Below the pieces are notes generated by a model. It was not told where the DNA came from. It saw nothing but the letters and a program-made list of their open reading frames with translations, and searched no databases. A DNA stretch of 64,000 bases from Alicyclobacillus sp. (lineage in GTDB: Bacteria; Bacillota; Bacilli; Alicyclobacillales; Alicyclobacillaceae), in assembly GCA_023511295.1 (NCBI GenBank), contig JAIMBT010000009.1:1-64000 (forward strand), given 5' to 3'. A program made the translations under genes and the position numbers. The first letter of the stretch is position 1, and each line of letters opens with the position of its first letter. This document shows positions 48,047 to 55,622 of the stretch, piece after piece.

Positions 48047-48240
48047 GTCTTTGAACCTGAGAGTTCCCTTTCGCTGACAACGTGGTTTGTTGTCAATCTA
48101 AAGTTGCCCCGTCGGTAGCCGAGAGCCGGCTTTTCCAGAGTTGCATCGTACAGCGCTACTCAACCTGAGAGATTCTGTGCTCGCTGAGGAAGGTCACACA
48201 TTGCCCCATCGGTGGTATGGTATATACACTCTCACGCTGG
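48047..48240 (-). promoter_or_regulatory. Tandem glycine riboswitch (gcvT motif)
   Basis: The minus strand shows two aptamers in series. The first has GATGGGGCAA (about 48200-48212) and CTCTCAGG (about 48164-48171). After a linker with GCAACTCTGG come GACGGGGCAA (about 48103-48113), CTCTCAGG (about 48057-48064) and ACAGAG. These are the signature blocks of the glycine class, arranged as the usual pair. It precedes the APC permease. Confidence 0.92.
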
Positions 48241-48272
48241 ACTCATCTGCACAACGGTTTGCAATTTTGCAC

Positions 48273-48301
48273 ATAATAACATAGTTCCATTTACCTGACA
48301 A
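48273..48301 (-). promoter_or_regulatory. Promoter of the riboswitch-permease transcript
   Basis: Minus strand TTGTCA (48296-48301), 17-base spacer, TATTAT (48273-48278), about 30 bases before the first aptamer. Confidence 0.75.
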
Positions 48302-48465
48302 CCCATATTGGTAGTGCCCCGTCAACTGGTGCAAATTATTTGCGGGCAACCCCTTAGTATCGGCTTCTTATGCAAAACGGACGTTGGCGCCATCAATTGC
48401 TGTCCGTCAGTACCGGCGAGTCCGTCATATACTCTCAACTGGAGTAGCGTCGTGGGACGATCCGC

Positions 48466-48770
48466 TCATCGTTCTGCTCGTGGATAATGGCTCCTAAGAC
48501 GTTGTGCGGATTCCCGGTTCGGGAAGATTCCGACCACATCCAAGCGCTGCCTGAGTTGACGGTTCAGACGCTCTAGCGGGTTCGTCGGGCAAATCTGCTT
48601 CAGTTCTCTTTTGGGAACCTCATTTACGCCGGTACCACGCTCCAATACATCCATTGCGTTCGGGAATTTCCCCTGAAGTTGCTTAACAACAACAGCAGTT
48701 GCTGCCTGGCGGCTTCCTGTGTTGGTTGGGTAAAACTTGTCCAGACAACCACGGTACCATCGACTGTGAC
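48466..48770 (-). pseudogene. Second IS256-family transposase remnant
   Basis: A degenerate copy of the same transposase C-terminus as the remnant at 45617. The reading [20 protein letters not shown] and [13 protein letters not shown] is preserved. Upstream, the DNA for the QEAA-RQQL helix is present but in another frame. There is no N-terminus and no start of its own. It is in the same orientation as the first remnant; together they flank the riboswitch-permease unit. Confidence 0.8.
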
Positions 48771-49061
48771 GCTCTTGATAGCTGGCTAAAGATTATATTG
48801 CAGTCTCGCATGAAGGCCGCTGGTGACTGGTTGGGAACAAGTACTTTTAGGTATGTACTAATGAAAACATAGATGGTAACATATAAGAAGTGTATGTAAT
48901 CTGCAGTTTGAAGAGTCATACGGCAGTCGGCCTAACGTTTCCTGGGTATTGCAAGTATAGAAGTTAGGCTGTTTGGTCGCCGCGTGCTCCATGTCGTATC
49001 GTTGCCGACTCAGCAAGCTTGCTAAGCGCGATCATTCAGGGGGAACAAGGGGGGAGAAGGT

Positions 49062-49838
49062 GTGATTCCAGCATTATTTATCGCCCACGGAGCGCCACTC
49101 TTGGCTATCGAAGAGAATGATTACACGCGGTTTTTGGGACAACTGGGGAAACGATTGCCTCGCCCTCAGGCTATCGTATTGTTTTCCGCACACTGGGTGG
49201 CGGGTACTGAACAGGTCAGTGAGGTAGAGCAGTACGATACGATGTACGACTTTGGCGGGTTCTCTGATGCGCTGTACCAGACGAAGTACGCTGCTAGAGG
49301 AAGCCGACAAATTGCACAGCAGATAGAGGGCTTATTGAGGGCGAATGGGGTCCCGTTTGAGGTAGAGCGCAAGCGTGGACTGGACCACGGTGCTTGGGTT
49401 GTCCTACGTCTGCTCTACCCAAGTGGCGACATACCAGTTGTGGAAATGTCGGTTAATCCGCGTCTGTCTCCAGAGCAGCAGTACAAGATCGGACGGTCGT
49501 TGGCAACGTTGAGATCCAACGACGTTTTGGTGATCGGCAGTGGAGGAACGGTACACAACTTGCGTGCATTACAGTGGCAAAGCGATGAAGTTCATGAATG
49601 GGCGCTTGAATTTGATCGATGGCTAGAGACGCATCTGAAGCAGTGGGATTTGGACGCATTGTACCGTTACGATACTTTGGCGCCAGGTGCTGCTCTCGCC
49701 GTGCCTCTTGATGGGAATGATCACTTTATCCCAATATTTTACGCAATGGGTGCCGCGGATGACCGACGCAGGGCATCGTTGCTACACCGGAGTTATCGGT
49801 ATGGGAACCTCAGTCACAGTGTCTGGCAGTTTGGGTGA
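49062..49838 (+). CDS. LigB/YgiD-type extradiol dioxygenase (class III)
   Basis: A 258-residue non-heme iron enzyme. The N-terminal FIAHGAPLLAIEEND has the first iron His in place of the usual SHGSP. Further blocks are IVLFSAHW, RGLDHGAWVVLRLLYP, VIGSGGTVHNLR and NDHFIPIFYAMGA, in the order of 4,5-DOPA-type aromatic ring-opening dioxygenases. It is in the AT-richer island. The GTG at 49062 follows GGGGAGAAGGT. The preceding 290 bases hold no gene that I can see. Substrate unknown. Confidence 0.9.
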   Translation: MIPALFIAHGAPLLAIEENDYTRFLGQLGKRLPRPQAIVLFSAHWVAGTEQVSEVEQYDTMYDFGGFSDALYQTKYAARGSRQIAQQIEGLLRANGVPFEVERKRGLDHGAWVVLRLLYPSGDIPVVEMSVNPRLSPEQQYKIGRSLATLRSNDVLVIGSGGTVHNLRALQWQSDEVHEWALEFDRWLETHLKQWDLDALYRYDTLAPGAALAVPLDGNDHFIPIFYAMGAADDRRRASLLHRSYRYGNLSHSVWQFG

Positions 49839-50130
49839 ACCACGAAACAGGACATACTGGATAAGTACGCATGCGAGTGCGCGCAAGTGATGGATAACAG
49901 TTACGAATACCCTGGGGCGACGATGCCCGATTCCAGCAGTCAGGTGGAAGGCCAGACAACCGGAGCCAAAAGTAATGCGACTTTGGGCTATGTTAGCTGG
50001 TATCCATGATTCGTCTCGGATGGATGAAGTCGGGTAAATATTGACAAATATATGCCTTGATCGCTGAAATCTTCGTACTGCCGCTTTTGTCCGTGGTTTG
50101 CAAGTGGAATTCCCGAAGGGATGATGCAAG

Positions 50131-51291
50131 GTGAGTGAAGAGGCTATTGAGTTCCTGAAGAAATTGATTCGTATCCGCTCCATTAATCCGCCTGGCAATG
50201 AAGGTGAAGTGGCTCAAGCTATCGCAGAGTTATTGGTGAAACACGGACTTGAAGCGAAGTGTCTTGAACTCGAGGAAGGGCGTGCCAACCTGGTAGGGTG
50301 GTTGCGTGGGAATTCAACATCCAATCGGAAACGAACCCTCGCTGTCTCGGGTCACATGGATGTTGTTCCTGCTGGACAGATCCCCTGGAGACATGACCCG
50401 TTCTCCGCTGACGAGGTTGACGGCAAAATTTATGGGCGTGGTACTGTTGACATGAAAGGTGGACTCGCTGCACTTGTTTTTGCGATGTTGGAACTAAAAG
50501 AAGAAGGTGCTGTCCTGAACGGGGATGTTCAGTTGCTGGCCACGGCGGGAGAAGAAGCGGGTGCGGTCGGTTCCAAACGTCTGTACGAGGCAGGCTATAT
50601 GGATGAAGTAGACGCCCTACTTGTGGCCGAGCCCACGGGTGGCAAAATTATGGTTGCAAATAAAGGAGTCCTGTGGGTGGAGATCACCACGTACGGTAAA
50701 ACCGCCCATGGCTCGCTTCCTCATGCAGGCATCAATGCAATTGCCCATATGAGCAGCATCCTCCACGCGTTATTCCATGAGTTCGAGATGAGTTATGAGC
50801 CTGATCCACTGCTTGGTGGTCCCACGTTCAGTGTGGATGTCATCGAAGGTGGTGTCAAGACGAACGTCGTGCCGGATCGTTGTCGAATTGAGATAGATTT
50901 TCGCACGGTGCCTTCTCAAAAACACGAACACATTTTAGAGGAGCTGCAACGTTTGATAGACGGCGTCCGAAGGTCCACACCTGACCTGAGAGCTGAAATG
51001 CGTGTGTTCAACGACTTGCCGTCTGTGCGAACGGACCCCGAAGACCCTTTTGTGCGAATTGTTCAGGAAGCTGTGCAGGAAGTTTACGGGGAAGAGCGCC
51101 CACTGAGCGGAGTCACAGCGTACACCGACTGCTCGCGGCTTGTTCCACCAGGGAGCAAACAGCAGCCGTTCGTCATCATCTGTGGTGCGGACACAGCTTT
51201 GGCGCATCAGCCAGACGAGTATATCGAAGTGGAAACGTTTTTGCAGTCCATTCAGTTGTATAAGACAATCATGAAAAAGTACTTATCCTAA
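50131..51291 (+). CDS. M20-family metallopeptidase (ArgE/DapE-like)
   Basis: A 386-residue dinuclear zinc hydrolase. The ligands and catalytic residues are in VSGHMDVVPA, GRGTVDMKGG, ATAGEEAGAVG, AEPTG and AHQPDEYIE, with the lid/dimerisation domain between (TAHGSLPHAGINAI). It could be an acetylornithine/succinyl-diaminopimelate deacylase or a dipeptidase; the family is not resolvable by eye. GTG start, GAAGGGATGATG upstream. It lies in the island just before the right repeat; TTGACA at 50041 is a possible -35. Confidence 0.9.
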   Translation: MSEEAIEFLKKLIRIRSINPPGNEGEVAQAIAELLVKHGLEAKCLELEEGRANLVGWLRGNSTSNRKRTLAVSGHMDVVPAGQIPWRHDPFSADEVDGKIYGRGTVDMKGGLAALVFAMLELKEEGAVLNGDVQLLATAGEEAGAVGSKRLYEAGYMDEVDALLVAEPTGGKIMVANKGVLWVEITTYGKTAHGSLPHAGINAIAHMSSILHALFHEFEMSYEPDPLLGGPTFSVDVIEGGVKTNVVPDRCRIEIDFRTVPSQKHEHILEELQRLIDGVRRSTPDLRAEMRVFNDLPSVRTDPEDPFVRIVQEAVQEVYGEERPLSGVTAYTDCSRLVPPGSKQQPFVIICGADTALAHQPDEYIEVETFLQSIQLYKTIMKKYLS

Positions 51292-51332
51292 ATGCATGGG
51301 CTTTGGGTATGCAGCCCCCCCCAATTAGACGC

Positions 51333-51387
51333 TGAGGGGCGTGTGGGGAAACCCGTGCGGGTTCAAGTCCCGCTCTCGACACCACAG
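51333..51387 (+). repeat. attR-like direct repeat (tRNA-Leu 3' fragment)
   Basis: Exact copy of 45485-45539: the tRNA-Leu 3' half from the anticodon loop through CCACAG, without the 5' half, so it is not a functional tRNA. It marks the right end of the island. Confidence 0.92.
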
Positions 51388-51430
51388 TGAAAAGGTGCGT
51401 CACGCATCGGAGTACGTCACGCACCGGAAC

Positions 51431-51470
51431 AAAAGGGATTTCACGGTAGACCGTCGTGAAGTCCCTTTTT
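51431..51470 (+). terminator. Intrinsic terminator beyond the island's right end
   Basis: AAAAGGGATTTCACG (51431-51445) pairs with CGTGAAGTCCCTTTT (51455-51469), ending in a T-run. Lying 44 bases after the right repeat, it is probably the original tRNA-Leu terminator before island insertion. Confidence 0.82.
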
Positions 51471-51650
51471 GCGTGTCACTCGACCGTTCTGGGCATGCTC
51501 GAGATGAGCCGAACTGCGACGAAACCTTTACGGCGGCTTTACAAAGCCTTAACAGTCGGTTGTTACGATGACCTTGCAAGCAGAGGAAGGCAATCCGGGG
51601 CGGCCGAAGCGGCCGACGACGAAGGAAGGTGCCGGTTCACGGTGCGGAGT

Positions 51651-53078
51651 ATGAACGCATTGGAATCGAGTCGAATGAACAACCATCAATCGATTGAGCA
51701 AGCACTGGATAACGCGCCCCTTAGCATGTTCCATTTGCGCGCCATGTTGATTTCCGGTTTAGGATTTTTCACGGACGCTTACGACCTGTTCATCATCGGG
51801 GCCGCCCTGGTGCTGGTGAAAAGCGAATGGCATCTGAGCGGGACGATGGTCGGTTTGGTCGGGAGCACGACCTTGCTGGCCAATTTCCTCGGTGCACTCG
51901 TATTTGGCCGTCTGGCGGACATCCTGGGGCGGAAGAAGCTGTACGGACTGGTCGCGGCCATCATGTCGGTCGGTGCCATCTTGACGGCCTTCTCACCGAA
52001 CATTTACTGGTTGATTGGCTTCCGCTTCTTGCTCGGCCTCGGTATCGGTGGCGACTATCCCATCAGCGCTGTGATTATGAGCGAGTACGCCAACGTGCGG
52101 GATCGCGGTAAGTTGGTCGGTATGGTGTTCTCGATGCAGGCGCTGGGGCTTATCGCGGGTCCCATGGTTGCCATCACCTTGCTGGCGACGGGGATGTCGC
52201 ACGACCTCGCGTGGCGCATCATGCTCGGGCTCGGTGCACTGCCGGCGCTCAGCGTCATCTACGCTCGCCGGAAAATGCCGGAATCCCCTCGGTTTCAGGC
52301 GCAGGTGTTGGGCAAGTCGAGCGAGGCGGCCAACCAGATGCGGAGTTATACCAACGGTCAGGTCGGGGTCATGGAGGAGAGCGGATCAAAACCGGTCCCG
52401 GCACGGCTGAGCTTCCTACAGTTCATCACCAACCGGCGGATGCTCCTGACCCTCGTCGGTACGGCTGGCACGTGGTTCCTGTTCGACTACGCGTATTACG
52501 GGAATTCTATCTCCACACCGCTCATCATGAAAACCGTCGCGCCGCATGCGAGTCTGATTCAAAGTGAGGCCTGGACGCTGATTGTCTTCGCCATCGCAGC
52601 GGTGCCAGGATATGCCCTGGCGGTCCTGAAGGTGGACCGGATTGGACACAAGCGGCTGCAACTGATTGGTTTCACGGTCATGGGCCTGGCGTTTCTCGCG
52701 ATGGGGGTGATCCCCGGCATTACGTCGATGGTCGTACCCTTCCTGGTCCTGTACGGCATCAGCTACTTCTTTGCGGAATTTGGACCCAACACGACGACCT
52801 TCATCCTCTCTGCCGAACTGTATCCCGTCAGTGTGCGGACGACGGCTCACGGATTGTCCGCTGGCGTCGCGAAAATCGGCGCGTTCATCGGTGTGTTCCT
52901 CTTCCCGGTGCTGACGAAAACGCTGGGACTGCACGGGACGTTCGTCATCACGTTCGTGTTCGCTGTACTCGGCACGCTGCTGACCCTGGTCCTGCCGGAG
53001 CCTGCCAATCGTTCCATTGAGACGCTCTCCAACACCGTGTCCAAAGCAGCCGTGTTAGAGCCTGGGCGAGCCCACTGA
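51651..53078 (+). CDS. MFS transporter, phosphate:H+ symporter-like (PHS) family
   Basis: A 475-residue protein with 12 predicted helices. The GFFTDAYDLFIIGAALVLV start of helix 1, GRLADILGRKKLYG (loop 2-3) and LGLGIGGDYPISAVIMSEYA are those of the PHS/SHS subfamily. The later FGPNTTTFILSAELYPVSVRTTAHG is also diagnostic. Substrates of relatives include inorganic phosphate and organic acids. Start ambiguous: ATG 51651 (given) or 51675. It is the first chromosomal gene after the island. Confidence 0.9.
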   Translation: MNALESSRMNNHQSIEQALDNAPLSMFHLRAMLISGLGFFTDAYDLFIIGAALVLVKSEWHLSGTMVGLVGSTTLLANFLGALVFGRLADILGRKKLYGLVAAIMSVGAILTAFSPNIYWLIGFRFLLGLGIGGDYPISAVIMSEYANVRDRGKLVGMVFSMQALGLIAGPMVAITLLATGMSHDLAWRIMLGLGALPALSVIYARRKMPESPRFQAQVLGKSSEAANQMRSYTNGQVGVMEESGSKPVPARLSFLQFITNRRMLLTLVGTAGTWFLFDYAYYGNSISTPLIMKTVAPHASLIQSEAWTLIVFAIAAVPGYALAVLKVDRIGHKRLQLIGFTVMGLAFLAMGVIPGITSMVVPFLVLYGISYFFAEFGPNTTTFILSAELYPVSVRTTAHGLSAGVAKIGAFIGVFLFPVLTKTLGLHGTFVITFVFAVLGTLLTLVLPEPANRSIETLSNTVSKAAVLEPGRAH

Positions 53079-53104
53079 CCGGCAGTCGGGCGAAGGCCGC
53101 GGCG

Positions 53105-54319
53105 CTAGTCGCGGGGCCCGGGCAGTGCCTGGTAGGGTCGGCCCTTCCAGGCGTCCGCCTGCCGTCTAAAGAAACGGCGTGCGGAGTCCACGGTCATACA
53201 GGTGTACAGAAAGCCGCACACCGGCAACAGCGGGGCGCACCAGGCCGAAACCCGGTACCAGCGCAGGATGGGCGCGAAGCTGACGGTCATCGCGAGCCAA
53301 GCGCCAAGGTTCAGACAGGCTGCGGCGAGGGCGGTTGCCGGTGCCGTGGAGGTTAGCGCCTGCCCCAGTGAGAGTAGGCTCAACACGACCGGGCCGGCGT
53401 AAAGGGTGAGCATGCCGATCACGGTGCCGAACAGCCACCAACCCGAGTACCGCAACTGGACGAAGGCGGATCTGGCGACCATATTCCAGACGTCCCGCAA
53501 GCCTGGATACGCGCGCAGGCTGGTGACGTCGTCCCCGAGTCCGAGCCACAGCGCACCGCCTCGCGACTGAACGAGTTTCGCCATCGCGCAGTCGTCAATG
53601 AGCGCCCCCGCCATGGGGGTAAGCCCGTCCTCCTGCTGCACGAAGTGGCTGCGAACCAGCAGACTCCCCCCGGCTGCGGCCGCGGTCTTGCGCGAACGCG
53701 TCGACACCCACCGAAACGGGTACAACTTCGCAAAAAAGTATACGAACGCTGGGATCATCAGCGCGCCCCAGAACGTCTCAAAGCGGAGCCGAACCATCAG
53801 CGAGACCAGGTCAAAGCCCTGGGTCTGGGCCTGTTCCACCAGTCGCGCGACGGAGTGCGGGGGATGGTGGATGTCCGCGTCCGTAAAGAGAAAAAACGCA
53901 GCGTCAGCCGGGGCGTTCCGGATGCCGGTGTGCATCGCCCATACCTTCCCGGCCCAGCCGGCGGGCAGGGGCGGGGCGGATACCACGGTTAGCCGCTCCG
54001 GATGGCGGGAGGCTGCGGCAATCCGCCGCGCGGCATCTGCCGTTCCATCGTCGCTGTGGTCGTCCACCAAGACCACGGAGAACGGCCCGTCGTACATTTG
54101 CTCCAGCAGTGCGCCGAGGGTGTGCGGCAGCATGTCGGCTTCGTTGCGCGCCGGTACGATGGCGCAGATGCTGGGCCACGCGCCGTCAAGAGAAGCGCCC
54201 TCCTTGGACGGGCGGGCATCCAAGCGCAGGTCCGTCCGCCAGTATCCACCTCGAAAAAACAGCAGCCAGAGCCAGGCGAGGAGCAGGACCCCGCCCGCAA
54301 TGGCCGAAGCAGTGGCCAT
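53105..54319 (-). CDS. hpnB: Hopanoid-associated glycosyltransferase HpnB
   Basis: A 404-residue GT2 enzyme. N-terminal membrane helix (GGVLLLAWLWLLFFRGGYWR), then the nucleotide-sugar domain with ICAIVPARNEADMLP, VVLVDDHSDDGTADAAR and FTDADIHHPP. LYPFRWVSTRSRKTAAAAGG and GALIDDCAMAKLV are HpnB-like blocks. Three more hydrophobic helices lie near the C-terminus. HpnB proteins cluster with hopanoid genes and are thought to glycosylate hopanoids or related lipids; the exact sugar is not known. It ends the minus-strand pair with the next gene. Confidence 0.88.
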   Translation of the reverse strand: MATASAIAGGVLLLAWLWLLFFRGGYWRTDLRLDARPSKEGASLDGAWPSICAIVPARNEADMLPHTLGALLEQMYDGPFSVVLVDDHSDDGTADAARRIAAASRHPERLTVVSAPPLPAGWAGKVWAMHTGIRNAPADAAFFLFTDADIHHPPHSVARLVEQAQTQGFDLVSLMVRLRFETFWGALMIPAFVYFFAKLYPFRWVSTRSRKTAAAAGGSLLVRSHFVQQEDGLTPMAGALIDDCAMAKLVQSRGGALWLGLGDDVTSLRAYPGLRDVWNMVARSAFVQLRYSGWWLFGTVIGMLTLYAGPVVLSLLSLGQALTSTAPATALAAACLNLGAWLAMTVSFAPILRWYRVSAWCAPLLPVCGFLYTCMTVDSARRFFRRQADAWKGRPYQALPGPRD

Positions 54320-54340
54320 CCTGTTTCCTCCCTTCGTCGG

Positions 54341-55489
54341 TTAGACCCCTTGGGTCGCATGGCGATGTGCCATCGCCCACGCGTCCTGCGCGATGCGGCG
54401 GGCCGCGTCCGGATGGGCTATCTGGCGCGCACGGGCCGCCATCCGCCTCCGGAGCTGGTCATCCGCGAGCAGCATTTCCACCTCCGCACGCAACGTCTCG
54501 GGCGTCTTCGCGATGCGCGCCGCGCCGCGTCTCGCAGCAAAGCGCGCGTTGCCCAGCTCCTGCCCAGGGAGCGGGCGGTAGATGACCATGGGTCGTTCCA
54601 GTGCCAAGGCTTCGGACAGCGTGATGCCTCCAGCCTTCGTGATGACGATCTCGCTCGCCCGCATGAGGTCCGCGATGTTGTGCGCGAACCCGAGCACGCG
54701 GATGTCGTGTCCGCGTCCCTGCGGCGGCAGCGTCCGGAGCCGCTCCGCGAGGGCCTCGTCCCGCCCGCAGACCACCACCAACCGAAATACTTCGCGGGAA
54801 TCGAGGAGGGCCTGACACGCTTCGTAGACACCCCCCAGGGTTCCGAGGGCACTGCACATGAACAGCACGGTCGGCACCTCCGGCCAGCGCAGCCGCGCGC
54901 GGGCGGTCGTCGGGGTACCGATGGCGGAGAACACGGGCCGTACCGGAATCCCGCTGACGGTGATCTTCGCGCTGTCCAAGCCGCGCTCGCACAGCGCCGC
55001 GCGCAGCAAGGGCGTTGGGACGTAGTAGTGGTCAAGCTCCGGCTGCACCCACTCGCCGTGGAGGACGTAGTCTGTGATGACCCCGAACACAGGCGCAATC
55101 GAGGCTCCCTGTTTGCGCATCGTCGACAATACCGCCATCGGCAGGGGGTGGGTACAGATGATCACCTTCGGCTGTAACTGCGTCAGCAGGTTGCGCAAGT
55201 TCTGCCGCCCGAGGCTGTACTCGATGTGGCTCCATCCCCACATGCCGGCTATCTGCGACGTCAAGTGGTAGACGCCCGCGTAGACCCACGGTGAGTGCTT
55301 GGACATGACCTTGTACAGACCGACTGTGGCGTGTTCGATGAAATCCGGAACGTACGCCAGATAGTCCAGCACCTGCGTTCGGCAGCCGGGCCAAACCGAC
55401 TGCAGCGCTTCTTCGATGGCACGAGCCGACTGATGATGGCCTTCGCCGTATCCGGCGCTCAGAAGCAGGACGTCCAGTGTTTCGTTCAT
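54341..55489 (-). CDS. Diacylglycerol glucosyltransferase-like protein (MGDG synthase/UgtP type)
   Basis: A 382-residue GT28-type enzyme. N-terminal LLLSAGYGEGHHQSARAIEEAL, then THPLPMAVLS, FGVITDYVLHGEWVQPELDHYYV and SGIPVRPVF are hallmarks of MGDG synthase/UgtP. The donor site follows (VITKAGGITLSEALALERP). The product is probably a glucosylated lipid of the membrane or a lipoteichoic-acid anchor. AGGAGGCG places the ATG at 55489. It is 21 bases upstream of hpnB on the same strand. Confidence 0.88.
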   Translation of the reverse strand: MNETLDVLLLSAGYGEGHHQSARAIEEALQSVWPGCRTQVLDYLAYVPDFIEHATVGLYKVMSKHSPWVYAGVYHLTSQIAGMWGWSHIEYSLGRQNLRNLLTQLQPKVIICTHPLPMAVLSTMRKQGASIAPVFGVITDYVLHGEWVQPELDHYYVPTPLLRAALCERGLDSAKITVSGIPVRPVFSAIGTPTTARARLRWPEVPTVLFMCSALGTLGGVYEACQALLDSREVFRLVVVCGRDEALAERLRTLPPQGRGHDIRVLGFAHNIADLMRASEIVITKAGGITLSEALALERPMVIYRPLPGQELGNARFAARRGAARIAKTPETLRAEVEMLLADDQLRRRMAARARQIAHPDAARRIAQDAWAMAHRHATQGV

Positions 55490-55622
55490 GCGAAGTACGC
55501 CTCCTGTTGTCTCCGGATCTATTGTATAAGTTATGCAGCCCATTTGGTATATTTCGGCTCGTTGCCTCGCTTGATCTACAATGGGGTCGAAGGGCTCCGC
55601 TGGTGCAAGGAGGCGAGAGACT

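Larger units (their letters stand above)
45540..51387. mobile_element. tRNA-Leu genomic island bounded by 55-bp direct repeats
   Basis: A 5.8-kb segment lies between the intact tRNA-Leu and a second copy of its 3' end. It is visibly AT-richer than the flanks and holds two IS256-family remnants, an APC permease under a glycine riboswitch, a LigB-type dioxygenase and an M20 peptidase. No integrase, excisionase or mobilisation gene is present, so it is either a decayed element or one mobilised in trans. Confidence 0.82.

Noticed and set aside
50041-50070. TTGACA as a promoter for the M20 peptidase
   Set aside because: Perfect -35 but no acceptable -10 at 16-18 bases (best TGAAAT), so not listed as a feature.
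51333-51387. Second tRNA-Leu gene
   Set aside because: Only the 3' portion from the anticodon loop is present; acceptor 5' strand and D-arm are missing, so it is an attachment-site scar.
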